Shown: positions 1 to 5,858 of the stretch, one piece after another
Numbering within the stretch: the first letter of the stretch is position 1
How the letters are laid out: each line of letters starts with the position of its first letter
Assembly (NCBI GenBank): GCA_016764535.1
Contig: JAESRR010000011.1
Coordinates: 15,166-21,023 of the forward strand
Direction: 5' to 3'
DNA: 5,858 bases
Origin: Cohaesibacteraceae bacterium
GTDB lineage: Bacteria > Pseudomonadota > Alphaproteobacteria > Rhizobiales > Cohaesibacteraceae
Made by a program: the position numbers and the translations under genes
The notes under the pieces: model-generated
Told to the model about the DNA's origin: nothing
Database searches by the model: none
The model's input: the letters and a program-made list of their open reading frames with translations, nothing else

Positions 1-18
1 GCCTGATTCATTGATGCT

Positions 19-48
19 TTGTTAACGCTCGCGTAAATGGTGTATGAT
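19..48 (+). promoter_or_regulatory. Candidate sigma70-type promoter for the beta-oxidation genes
   Basis: A good -10 match, TATGAT, lies at 43-48. A weak -35 match, TTGTTA, lies at 19-24, giving an 18-base spacer. Transcription would start near 54-57, leaving a leader of about 40 bases before the ATG at 98. The palindrome at 22-37 overlaps the -35 end and most of the spacer, which is where a repressor, or an activator that distorts the spacer, would bind. The call rests on motif matching by eye; the -35 element is only 4 of 6. Confidence 0.45.
22..37. promoter_or_regulatory. Candidate operator: imperfect 16-bp palindrome in the promoter spacer
   Basis: The sequence TTAACGCTCGCGTAAA has two 7-base arms around a 2-base centre, with 6 of 7 positions pairing (the third pair is A/A). 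It has the same length and geometry as the palindrome at 1893-1908. The two share the core ACG-N4-CGTAA in the same orientation and agree at 9 of 16 positions. Its position between the candidate -35 and -10 is typical of MerR-family operators. Regulators of this family (LiuR type) are known to control acyl-CoA and branched-chain amino acid catabolism genes in proteobacteria. Identity of the regulator is inference; none is encoded in the window. Confidence 0.45.
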
Positions 49-84
49 AGTGTGATGCAAAATCAAATTGCGTCGCTATCAACG

Positions 85-91
85 CCAGGAG
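85..91 (+). promoter_or_regulatory. Ribosome binding site deciding the start of the first gene
   Basis: CCAGGAG ends 6 bases before the ATG at 98, which is ideal spacing. The reading frame stays open upstream to a TTG at 68, but that codon has no Shine-Dalgarno sequence. Proteins of this family usually begin with a sequence like MPAYKAP, which is what the ATG at 98 gives. Confidence 0.8.
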
Positions 92-97
92 CGTTTC

Positions 98-1891
98 ATG
101 CCAGCATACAAGGCACCGGTCAAAGAGACCCTGTTTCTACTCAATGATGTCTTTAACATTGAGCAATATAGAAGCCTTCGTGGATTTGAAGATCTATCGC
201 CTGATTTACTTTCTGCGATATTTGAAGAAGCAGGGAAACTGGCTGGCGAAGTCTTGCAACCGATTAACCTTTCGGGCGATCAGCAGGGTTGCAAGCGGCT
301 GCCAGATGGCTCGATCACGACTCCCGACGGGTTTATTGCAGCTTACAATACTTTAAAAGACGGCGGATGGGTTGGTCTGTCGGCTGATGAAGCCCATGGT
401 GGCCAGGGGCTTCCGGCAACTCTTACAATTTTGATCAATGAATATTTTGCGTCAGCCAATCTGGCGTTTGGTATGTATGCCGGATTAAGTCAGGGCGCCT
501 ATGCTGCCCTTAATGTGCATGCCAGTGACGATGTGAAATCAAAATTCATGGAGAAGCTCGCCAGCGGCGAGTGGACTGGAACCATGAACCTGACCGAACC
601 GCATTGTGGCACGGATCTGGGTTTGTTGCGTACAAAAGCCGTGCGGGCCGACGATGGAAGCTACAACATTTCCGGTACCAAGATTTTTATTTCTGCGGGT
701 GATCATGATCTTGCTGAAAATATAGTGCATCTGGTGCTGGCCCGGATTGAAGGTGCTCCGGAAGGCACAAAGGGTGTTTCCCTGTTTGTTGTTCCCAAAC
801 GCAAGGTTGATGCCGATGGCAATGCTGCGGAAACAAACGGCGTTACCTGCGGATCCCTTGAAGAAAAAATGGGAATTCATGGCAATGCAACATGCGTCAT
901 GAATTTTGACGACGCAAATGGCTGGTTGATCGGCGAGGAAAATCGCGGTCTTAAAGCGATGTTTGTAATGATGAATGAAGCGCGCATGGGCGTCGCGGTG
1001 CAGGGGCTTTCTGTCTCTGAAGCAGCTTATCAAAATGCAGTAACATATGCGCGGGACCGGCTTCAGGGTCGTTCACTCACAGGTCCGAAATTTCCCGATA
1101 AAATCGCGGACCCGATTATTGTGCACCCGGATATTCGCCGAACCCTGATGAGTATTCGGTCTTTCAATGAAGCAGCGCGTGCGTTGATTGTCTGGACAGC
1201 TTTAAAGAGTGACGAAGCTCATCGGACACCAGACAGTGACGCCCGTCAAAAAGCCTCGGATCATTTGTCCCTGCTGACGCCGGTTTTGAAAGGCGTACTC
1301 ACAGATCGTGGATTTGACAATACTGTTGCAGCGCAACAGGTGTATGGCGGGCATGGATATATATCCGAATGGGGTATGGAACAGTTTGTCCGTGATGCAC
1401 GTATTCCGATGATCTACGAAGGTGCTAACGGAATTCAGGCGCTCGATCTTGTTGGTCGTAAACTCCCGGCGGATGGCGGCCGGGCCCTGCAGGCGTTTCT
1501 TGGTGAAATCGGCATGTTCATTCAGGCACATGCAACTGACGAGGATATGCAGCCATTTGTGCTGCCGTTAAAAACTGCTGCTGAAGATCTTCAGGCAGCA
1601 ACCATGTGGTTTATGCAAAACGCTCTTGGTAATCCTGATCATGCAGGTGCAGGGTCAACGGACTACATGCATATGTTTGGTCTTGTGTCCCTTGGATATA
1701 TGTGGGCCCGGATGGCGCATGTTTGCCTGCAGCAAAAATCTGAAGGAAAGGGTGACGTGGCCTTTCATGATGACAAGCTTCTACTTGGTACTTTTTTTGC
1801 AGAGCGTCATCTTCCGGAAACAGCTTTTCGGCGTGTTCGTGTGGAAAACGGTTCTGAAAGTATGATGAAAATGGCCGCTGATCGATTTTGA
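98..1891 (+). CDS. Acyl-CoA dehydrogenase with extra C-terminal domain (DmdC-like class)
   Basis: A 597-residue cytoplasmic flavoenzyme expected to oxidise an acyl-CoA to the trans-2-enoyl-CoA, passing electrons to electron-transfer flavoprotein. Order of parts: a short N-terminal extension (about 2-34) typical of this class, the alpha-helical N domain (about 40-160), the beta middle domain starting at the signature TEPHCGTD (166-173), the C-terminal helical domain with QVYGGHGY (414-421), then an added helical C-terminal domain (about 465-590). Ordinary acyl-CoA dehydrogenases are about 380-400 residues, so the length itself marks the class. The catalytic base is seen as E441 in IYEG, the position used by medium- and short-chain enzymes. 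One oddity is YEGANGIQ where I would expect YEGTNGIQ. The class includes 3-methylmercaptopropionyl-CoA dehydrogenase (DmdC), but many members sit in fatty-acid loci. The thiolase and FadJ-like neighbours favour general beta-oxidation here, and no other dmd gene is visible. Substrate chain length cannot be read from the sequence. No frameshift or truncation is seen. Confidence 0.93.
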   Translation: MPAYKAPVKETLFLLNDVFNIEQYRSLRGFEDLSPDLLSAIFEEAGKLAGEVLQPINLSGDQQGCKRLPDGSITTPDGFIAAYNTLKDGGWVGLSADEAHGGQGLPATLTILINEYFASANLAFGMYAGLSQGAYAALNVHASDDVKSKFMEKLASGEWTGTMNLTEPHCGTDLGLLRTKAVRADDGSYNISGTKIFISAGDHDLAENIVHLVLARIEGAPEGTKGVSLFVVPKRKVDADGNAAETNGVTCGSLEEKMGIHGNATCVMNFDDANGWLIGEENRGLKAMFVMMNEARMGVAVQGLSVSEAAYQNAVTYARDRLQGRSLTGPKFPDKIADPIIVHPDIRRTLMSIRSFNEAARALIVWTALKSDEAHRTPDSDARQKASDHLSLLTPVLKGVLTDRGFDNTVAAQQVYGGHGYISEWGMEQFVRDARIPMIYEGANGIQALDLVGRKLPADGGRALQAFLGEIGMFIQAHATDEDMQPFVLPLKTAAEDLQAATMWFMQNALGNPDHAGAGSTDYMHMFGLVSLGYMWARMAHVCLQQKSEGKGDVAFHDDKLLLGTFFAERHLPETAFRRVRVENGSESMMKMAADRF

Positions 1892-1892
1892 C

Positions 1893-1908
1893 CTTACGTC
1901 AACGTAAC
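1893..1908. promoter_or_regulatory. Candidate operator: palindrome TTACGT-CA-ACGTAA between the two dehydrogenase genes
   Basis: Bases 1894-1899 (TTACGT) and 1902-1907 (ACGTAA) are perfect 6-base inverted arms around CA, starting 3 bases after the stop codon of the first gene. The arms are too short, and no T-tract follows, for an intrinsic terminator. The geometry matches the palindrome at 22-37 (same 16-base frame, ACG-N4-CGTAA core), so a shared DNA-binding protein is the simplest reading. A TTGACC sequence at 1888-1893, overlapping the stop codon, could serve as a -35 element, but I see no convincing -10 at the right distance. Confidence 0.45.
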
Positions 1909-1974
1909 TTTGTTCTCGACAGGACCTGCCTTGTTGTCTCATCGTGAAGATACAGGATTAATTGCGGGTTAGTT

Positions 1975-1982
1975 GAGAAAGA
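1975..1982 (+). promoter_or_regulatory. Weak ribosome binding site for the second dehydrogenase gene
   Basis: GAGAAAGA is the only purine-rich stretch before the gene. Its GAG lies 6 bases before the TTG at 1984 but 15 bases before the ATG at 1993. This spacing supports the TTG start, although the match to a Shine-Dalgarno sequence is poor compared with the AAGGAGG of the next gene. Confidence 0.4.
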
Positions 1983-1983
1983 T

Positions 1984-3150
1984 TTGGCTTCGATGACAGT
2001 GCTTGGTGTACCAAAACCTTTGTGGAAAGATGAAGAACTGGTGATGCTGGAAGATGCAGCAACACGGTTTTTTGAACGGGAAATCAAACCTGACTACGAG
2101 AGTTGGGTTGATGCCGGCATTGTAGATCGCAAGGCATGGGTAAAAACCGGAGAGGCCGGTTTGCTCTGCGCGGCCGTTCCCGAAGCCTATGGCGGCGCGG
2201 GTGGTTCGTTTGCCCATGAAGCGATCATAACCGAAACACTCGGCCGGATGGGGCTTGATCACTTTGGTATTGCGCTACATTCAGCCATTGTTGCGCCCTA
2301 TATTGCTGATTTTGGGTCTGAAGACCAAAAAAAACGCTGGCTGCCCAAGCTGGCGAGCGGGAAATCTGTTGGCGCTATAGCCATGACAGAACCAGCTGCG
2401 GGTTCAGATTTACAAGGCGTACAAACGACAGCGGTTCTTGATGGAAATCACTATGTCATCAATGGTCAAAAGACATTCATCACCAATGGACAACTGGCAG
2501 ATTTGATAATTGTCGTTGCCAAAACAGATAAATCCAGGGGTGCTAAGGGAATTTCCCTGTTTATCGTTGAACCAGGCGAAGTCGAGGGATATCGGCGCGG
2601 TCGTAATCTGGATAAAATCGGCTTTAAGGGCAATGATACATCGGAAATGTTTTTTGACAATGTTCGCATTCCAGCTGAAAATCTGCTCGGTTCAGAAGCG
2701 GGGCAGGGTTTTTATCAGTTGATGCAGGAATTGCCCCAGGAACGTTTACTCGTCGCCATTCAGGCTCAGGCAGTTATCGAGCGTGCACTGGACGTCACCA
2801 TTGATTACGTGAAACAACGCAAGGCATTCGGCAAACGAATTCTTGATTTTCAAAACACACAATTCAAACTGGCTGAACTAAAAACCGAGGCAAGTTTCTC
2901 CCGGGTGTTCCTTGATCATTGCATCGGACAACATCTGGAAGGTAATCTGGATGGCACGACTGCTTCGATGGCCAAATATAAAATTACTGATTTGCAATGC
3001 CAGGTCGTCGATGAATGCCTGCAATTGCACGGCGGTTATGGCTATATGAATGAATATCCGATTGCACGGATGTATGCTGATGCGCGTGTGCAGCGCATCT
3101 ATGCAGGCACAAATGAAATTATGAAGGTTTTGATCGCGCGTTCGCTCTAG
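1984..3150 (+). CDS. Acyl-CoA dehydrogenase, long-chain/isovaleryl-type active site
   Basis: A 388-residue flavoenzyme of standard length, expected to make trans-2-enoyl-CoA and reduce electron-transfer flavoprotein in the cytoplasm. Both family signatures are present: AMTEPAAGSDLQG at 133-145 and the QLHGGYGY motif at 347-354, continuing to D366. The residue equivalent to the usual medium-chain catalytic glutamate is A374 (in IYAGTNEIM). Instead there is E253 in ELPQERLL, the position of the base in mammalian long-chain acyl-CoA dehydrogenase (E261) and isovaleryl-CoA dehydrogenase (E254). Together with the Pro-Gln-Glu-Arg context this looks most like the long-chain enzyme, so a longer straight-chain or a branched substrate is likely; this is inference. 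The start is uncertain: TTG at 1984 has the better-placed purine stretch, while ATG at 1993 would remove three residues. Domains: N helical about 11-125, beta middle about 129-227, C helical about 236-386. It lies 92 bases after the first dehydrogenase and 26 before the thiolase. Confidence 0.93.
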   Translation: MASMTVLGVPKPLWKDEELVMLEDAATRFFEREIKPDYESWVDAGIVDRKAWVKTGEAGLLCAAVPEAYGGAGGSFAHEAIITETLGRMGLDHFGIALHSAIVAPYIADFGSEDQKKRWLPKLASGKSVGAIAMTEPAAGSDLQGVQTTAVLDGNHYVINGQKTFITNGQLADLIIVVAKTDKSRGAKGISLFIVEPGEVEGYRRGRNLDKIGFKGNDTSEMFFDNVRIPAENLLGSEAGQGFYQLMQELPQERLLVAIQAQAVIERALDVTIDYVKQRKAFGKRILDFQNTQFKLAELKTEASFSRVFLDHCIGQHLEGNLDGTTASMAKYKITDLQCQVVDECLQLHGGYGYMNEYPIARMYADARVQRIYAGTNEIMKVLIARSL

Positions 3151-3162
3151 GCGCGGCTCATC

Positions 3163-3169
3163 AAGGAGG
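3163..3169 (+). promoter_or_regulatory. Strong ribosome binding site of the thiolase gene
   Basis: AAGGAGG is a near-perfect Shine-Dalgarno sequence, 7 bases before the ATG at 3177. It is the strongest in the window and suggests the thiolase is translated well regardless of the upstream gene. It fixes the start codon. Confidence 0.85.
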
Positions 3170-3176
3170 CTCAAAT

Positions 3177-4385
3177 ATGGTTGAGGCATATATTTATGAT
3201 GCAGTTCGCACACCGCGTGGACGCGGCAAGAAGGACGGCTCGTTGCATGAGGTTCCTGCGGTGCAGCTTGCGGCTACGGCGCTAAAGGCAGTTCGGGATA
3301 GAAATGATCTTGATACCACCCTGGTTGAGGATGTCGTACTTGGCTGTGTGGACCCAATAGGGGAAGCAGGTGGAGACATTGGTCGTGCTGCCGTTTTCGC
3401 AGCCGAATACGACAATAGTGTTCCCGGCATGCAGATCAATCGATTTTGCGCGTCCGGCCTTGATGCTGTGAATGCCGGTGCTGCGCAAATTATGGCCGGT
3501 CAACATGATATGGTCGTTGCAGGTGGTGTGGAAGCTATGTCCCGGATTGGCATGGCGGCATCCGGCGGGGCGTGGTTCATGGACCCGAGTGTCAATATTC
3601 CATCATATTTTATGCCCCAGGGAATATCGGCAGATCTGATAGCGACCAAACACGGTTTTTCGCGTACAGATGTTGATGCCTATGCGGTTGAAAGCCAGAA
3701 ACGTGCAGCAAATGCATGGGACAAGGGATATTTCGACAAGTCCGTTGTGCCGGTGGAAGATATCAATGGCCTGACCATCCTTGATCGTGACGAACATATG
3801 CGACCCCAAACTGATATGCAGTCCCTTGGCGGGTTGAATGCATCATTTGGAATGCTGGGTGAAATGGGCGGATTTAATTCGGTTGCGATTCAGCGTTATC
3901 CGGAAATTGAAAAACTCAATCATGTGCATCATGCAGGCAATTCCTCGGGTATTGTCGATGGAGCAGCGGCTGTTTTGCTGGGTAATAAACAGGCTGGAAA
4001 AGCTGCGGGTCTCAAACCCCGTGCGTGCATTCGGGCATTCTGCAATATTGGTTCAGAACCGGCTATCATGCTCACAGGTCCGGTTGATGTGACGCAGAAA
4101 TTGCTCAAAAAAACCGGAATGAGTCTTGAAGATATTGATTTGTTTGAAATCAATGAAGCTTTTGCATCGGTTGTTCTGCGTTTTCAGCAGGCATTTGAAC
4201 TTGATCCGGAAATTGTCAATGTAAACGGTGGCGCTATTGCCATGGGACATCCACTGGGCGCTACCGGGGCGATGATACTTGGTACGGTGCTGGATGAGCT
4301 CGAGCGCAGGGATCTTAATACGGCCCTGGTGACGCTGTGCATTGGTGCCGGTATGGGCACAGCTACAATTATCGAACGCGTATAG
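3177..4385 (+). CDS. Acetyl-CoA C-acyltransferase (thiolase), FadA/FadI-like
   Basis: A 402-residue thiolase, expected to cleave 3-ketoacyl-CoA with CoA to give acetyl-CoA and an acyl-CoA two carbons shorter, the last step of each beta-oxidation turn. The nucleophilic cysteine is C91 in [10 protein letters not shown]. The C-terminal half carries NEAFA (326-330), the histidine of GHPLGATG (H358) and the second cysteine in CIGAGMGTA (C388), so the Cys-His-Cys set is complete. [13 protein letters not shown] is the usual substrate-loop motif in a slightly unusual form. The length is normal and no membrane segment or signal peptide is seen. The 10-base gap to the FadJ-like gene indicates that the two form the beta and alpha parts of a multifunctional fatty-acid oxidation complex. 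A biosynthetic acetoacetyl-CoA thiolase is possible from the motifs alone, but the neighbours argue for degradation. I do not assign fadA or fadI because the motifs do not separate them securely. Confidence 0.93.
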   Translation: MVEAYIYDAVRTPRGRGKKDGSLHEVPAVQLAATALKAVRDRNDLDTTLVEDVVLGCVDPIGEAGGDIGRAAVFAAEYDNSVPGMQINRFCASGLDAVNAGAAQIMAGQHDMVVAGGVEAMSRIGMAASGGAWFMDPSVNIPSYFMPQGISADLIATKHGFSRTDVDAYAVESQKRAANAWDKGYFDKSVVPVEDINGLTILDRDEHMRPQTDMQSLGGLNASFGMLGEMGGFNSVAIQRYPEIEKLNHVHHAGNSSGIVDGAAAVLLGNKQAGKAAGLKPRACIRAFCNIGSEPAIMLTGPVDVTQKLLKKTGMSLEDIDLFEINEAFASVVLRFQQAFELDPEIVNVNGGAIAMGHPLGATGAMILGTVLDELERRDLNTALVTLCIGAGMGTATIIERV

Positions 4386-4390
4386 GAGAG
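4384..4390 (+). promoter_or_regulatory. Ribosome binding site overlapping the thiolase stop codon
   Basis: AGGAGAG begins inside the TAG stop codon at 4383-4385 and ends 5 bases before the ATG at 4396. Ribosomes finishing the thiolase would sit on this site, so translational coupling of the two subunits is likely. This also fixes the start of the next gene. Confidence 0.7.
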
Positions 4391-4395
4391 TTGAT

Positions 4396-5858
4396 ATGAC
4401 CTACACCCATTTTACGCTCGAGATTGATTCTGACGGCCATGCACTTGTTACCTGGGACAGTCCTGGCAAGAGCATGAATGTCTTCACAGAATCCGTGATG
4501 AAGGAACTTGATGCCATTACCGATGCAGTTGTGGCCAATGAGGCAGTAAAAGGCGTCATTATTACGTCAGGCAAAGACCAGTTTTCCGGCGGCGCAGATC
4601 TGACCATGCTCGAACGACTGCTTGGTCGTTTTCATAAAGAAGTCGCCAATGGCAACAAAAAAGCTGCGACACAACGCCTCTTTGATGACAGTCGTCGGAT
4701 GAGCTTACTTTATCGCAAGATTGAAACCTGTGGCAAACCCTGGGTGATTGCAATGAATGGTACCGCCGTCGGCGGTGCTTGCGAGCTTGCGCTTGCCTGT
4801 CATGTCCGGCTAATGGCTGACAGAGATGACGCAAAATTTGGCTTGCCGGAAGTCAAGGTTGGGTTGTTTCCCGGTGCAGGTGGCACACAGCGTTTGGCAC
4901 GCATGCTCGATACGCAAACCGCGTTGCAGTTGCTGACAACCGGTAAACTTCTACGACCTTCAAAGGCCAAATCTACCGGGCTTGTCGATGAAGTTGTTGC
5001 CCGTGACCAACTGATTAGTACCGCAAAAGCAAGGCTTGAAGCAGGTGTTGATCCGGTCAAACCATGGGACAAAGACAGGTTCAGGGCACCATCAGGCAAA
5101 GTATATTCACCCGCCGGATTTCAAATGTGGCCCGCTGCGGGCGCAATCTCCCGTCGTGAAACTCACGGAAACTATCCGGCGATTGACGCGACGCTTAAAT
5201 CTGTTTTTGAAGGCTTGCAGGTTTCAATGGATTTGGGATTGCGGATTGAAAGCCGTTATTTCACCCAGATTATGCAAACTCCGGTGGCGGCAAATATGAT
5301 CCGCTCGCTGTTTATATCCATGCAGGAGCTCAACAAGGGCGCGCGCCGGCCAAAAGGCATCGGCAAAACCAGTTTGAAAAAGATTGGTATTCTTGGTGCC
5401 GGGTTTATGGGTGCAAGTGTTGCCTATGTTACTGCAAAAGCCGGTCTGGACGTGGTTTTAATTGATCAAACGCAGGAAGCGGCAGACAAGGGCAAGTCTC
5501 TAAGTGATGATTTGATCTCTAAAGCCATTTCCAAAAAACGTGCAAATGCAGCCGACAAACAACCACTTCTTGATCGCATTTTTGCAACAACGGATTATTC
5601 AGCCCTCAAGAGCTGTGATCTGGTGATTGAAGCTGTATTTGAAGATAGAGACATCAAGGCCAAAGTTACAGCCCAGGCCGAAGCCGTTCTTGGAGAAGAC
5701 GCAATTTTCGCATCCAATACTTCAACATTGCCGATAACCTCGCTTGCTGAAGCATCCAAACGGCCTGATCAATTTGTTGGTATTCATTTTTTCTCTCCCG
5801 TAGACCGCATGATGCTGGTCGAAATCATCAAGGGAAAAGAAACCGGCGACCGTGCCCT
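4396..5858 (+). CDS. Enoyl-CoA hydratase / 3-hydroxyacyl-CoA dehydrogenase, FadJ/FadB-like (partial, runs off the window)
   Basis: The first 487 residues of a multifunctional beta-oxidation protein; the frame is open to the window end, and family members are about 700-730 residues, so roughly a third is missing. Residues about 1-200 are a crotonase domain: the oxyanion-hole region FSGGADL (63-69), GGACE with catalytic E130, and [14 protein letters not shown] with E152. These are the two glutamates that hydrate 2-enoyl-CoA. A helical linker follows (about 205-325). From about 327 comes a Rossmann fold of the 3-hydroxyacyl-CoA dehydrogenase: GAGFMG at 334-339, D357 ending the second strand (NAD preference), IEAVFED with E412, NTST with S443, and HFFSP with catalytic H464 followed by LVE (E476). 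So both hydratase and NAD-dependent dehydrogenase activities appear intact as far as seen. The C-terminal dehydrogenase domains lie outside. It should associate with the thiolase encoded just upstream. FadB and FadJ cannot be separated here, so no symbol is given. Confidence 0.92.
   Translation, partial: MTYTHFTLEIDSDGHALVTWDSPGKSMNVFTESVMKELDAITDAVVANEAVKGVIITSGKDQFSGGADLTMLERLLGRFHKEVANGNKKAATQRLFDDSRRMSLLYRKIETCGKPWVIAMNGTAVGGACELALACHVRLMADRDDAKFGLPEVKVGLFPGAGGTQRLARMLDTQTALQLLTTGKLLRPSKAKSTGLVDEVVARDQLISTAKARLEAGVDPVKPWDKDRFRAPSGKVYSPAGFQMWPAAGAISRRETHGNYPAIDATLKSVFEGLQVSMDLGLRIESRYFTQIMQTPVAANMIRSLFISMQELNKGARRPKGIGKTSLKKIGILGAGFMGASVAYVTAKAGLDVVLIDQTQEAADKGKSLSDDLISKAISKKRANAADKQPLLDRIFATTDYSALKSCDLVIEAVFEDRDIKAKVTAQAEAVLGEDAIFASNTSTLPITSLAEASKRPDQFVGIHFFSPVDRMMLVEIIKGKETGDRA

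Noticed and set aside
11..66. TTGAT at 11-15 and ATCAA at 62-66 as a long-range inverted repeat, and ATGCAAA at 55-61 as a fatty-acid regulator site
   Set aside because: The arms are only five bases and far apart, and the ATGCAAA match is short and without a symmetric partner; both are expected by chance in an AT-rich leader.
68..97. Upstream TTG start extending the first gene by ten residues
   Set aside because: There is no ribosome binding site before it, while the ATG at 98 has a well-spaced CCAGGAG and gives the N-terminus usual for the family.
539..1033. 164-codon open frame on the minus strand inside the first dehydrogenase gene
   Set aside because: It lies wholly within a clear family member and has no recognisable domain; it is a shadow of the real frame.
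1919..1937. Possible hairpin around CAGGACCTG after the first gene
   Set aside because: CAGG and CCTG are separated by a single base, too tight for a hairpin, and alternative pairing is only a few bases long without a T-tract, so it is not a terminator.
4562..5099. Two overlapping minus-strand open frames inside the FadJ-like gene
   Set aside because: The + strand frame here carries both catalytic glutamates of the crotonase domain, so the antisense frames are coincidental.
5338..5347. Palindrome GGCGCGCGCC
   Set aside because: It lies within the coding sequence of the linker before the Rossmann fold and is explained by Gly-Ala-Arg-Arg codons.
1..5858. A novel defence, mobile or biosynthetic system
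   Set aside because: All four genes are recognisable beta-oxidation enzymes with intact motifs, and no repeats, integrase or unexplained coding region remains. The only gaps are 97, 92, 26 and 10 bases.

Overview
The window reads as a chromosomal segment of a proteobacterium, most likely an alphaproteobacterium. That assignment is inferred from the protein style and gene order (a DmdC-type acyl-CoA dehydrogenase, a thiolase and a FadJ-like multifunctional enzyme in a row) and from a base composition that looks close to balanced. No marker gene fixes the order or genus. There are no RNA genes, mobile elements, CRISPR arrays or signs of recent transfer.

Layout: bases 1-97 are a leader with a plausible promoter and an imperfect palindrome. 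Four genes follow, all on the + strand. (1) 98-1891 is a large acyl-CoA dehydrogenase of the DmdC-like class with an extra C-terminal domain. (2) After a 92-base gap holding a second palindrome of the same geometry, 1984-3150 is a normal-length acyl-CoA dehydrogenase whose catalytic glutamate sits where it does in long-chain and isovaleryl-CoA dehydrogenases. (3) 3177-4385 is a thiolase. (4) 4396 to the window end is a FadJ/FadB-type enoyl-CoA hydratase / 3-hydroxyacyl-CoA dehydrogenase, cut by the window edge after 487 codons.

Together the genes cover a complete beta-oxidation spiral. Two dehydrogenases make the 2-enoyl-CoA. The multifunctional protein hydrates it and oxidises the hydroxyacyl-CoA. 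The thiolase releases acetyl-CoA. Genes 2 to 4 are tightly packed (26- and 10-base gaps, strong Shine-Dalgarno sequences, one overlapping the upstream stop codon) and look like one operon. The gap before gene 2 could allow separate control.

I see no undescribed system here. The most useful non-routine observation is the pair of matching palindromes (ACG-N4-CGTAA core) in the only two sizeable non-coding stretches, which look like operators for a shared regulator, possibly of the MerR/LiuR type. The second is the different placement of the catalytic base in the two neighbouring dehydrogenases, which suggests different substrates.
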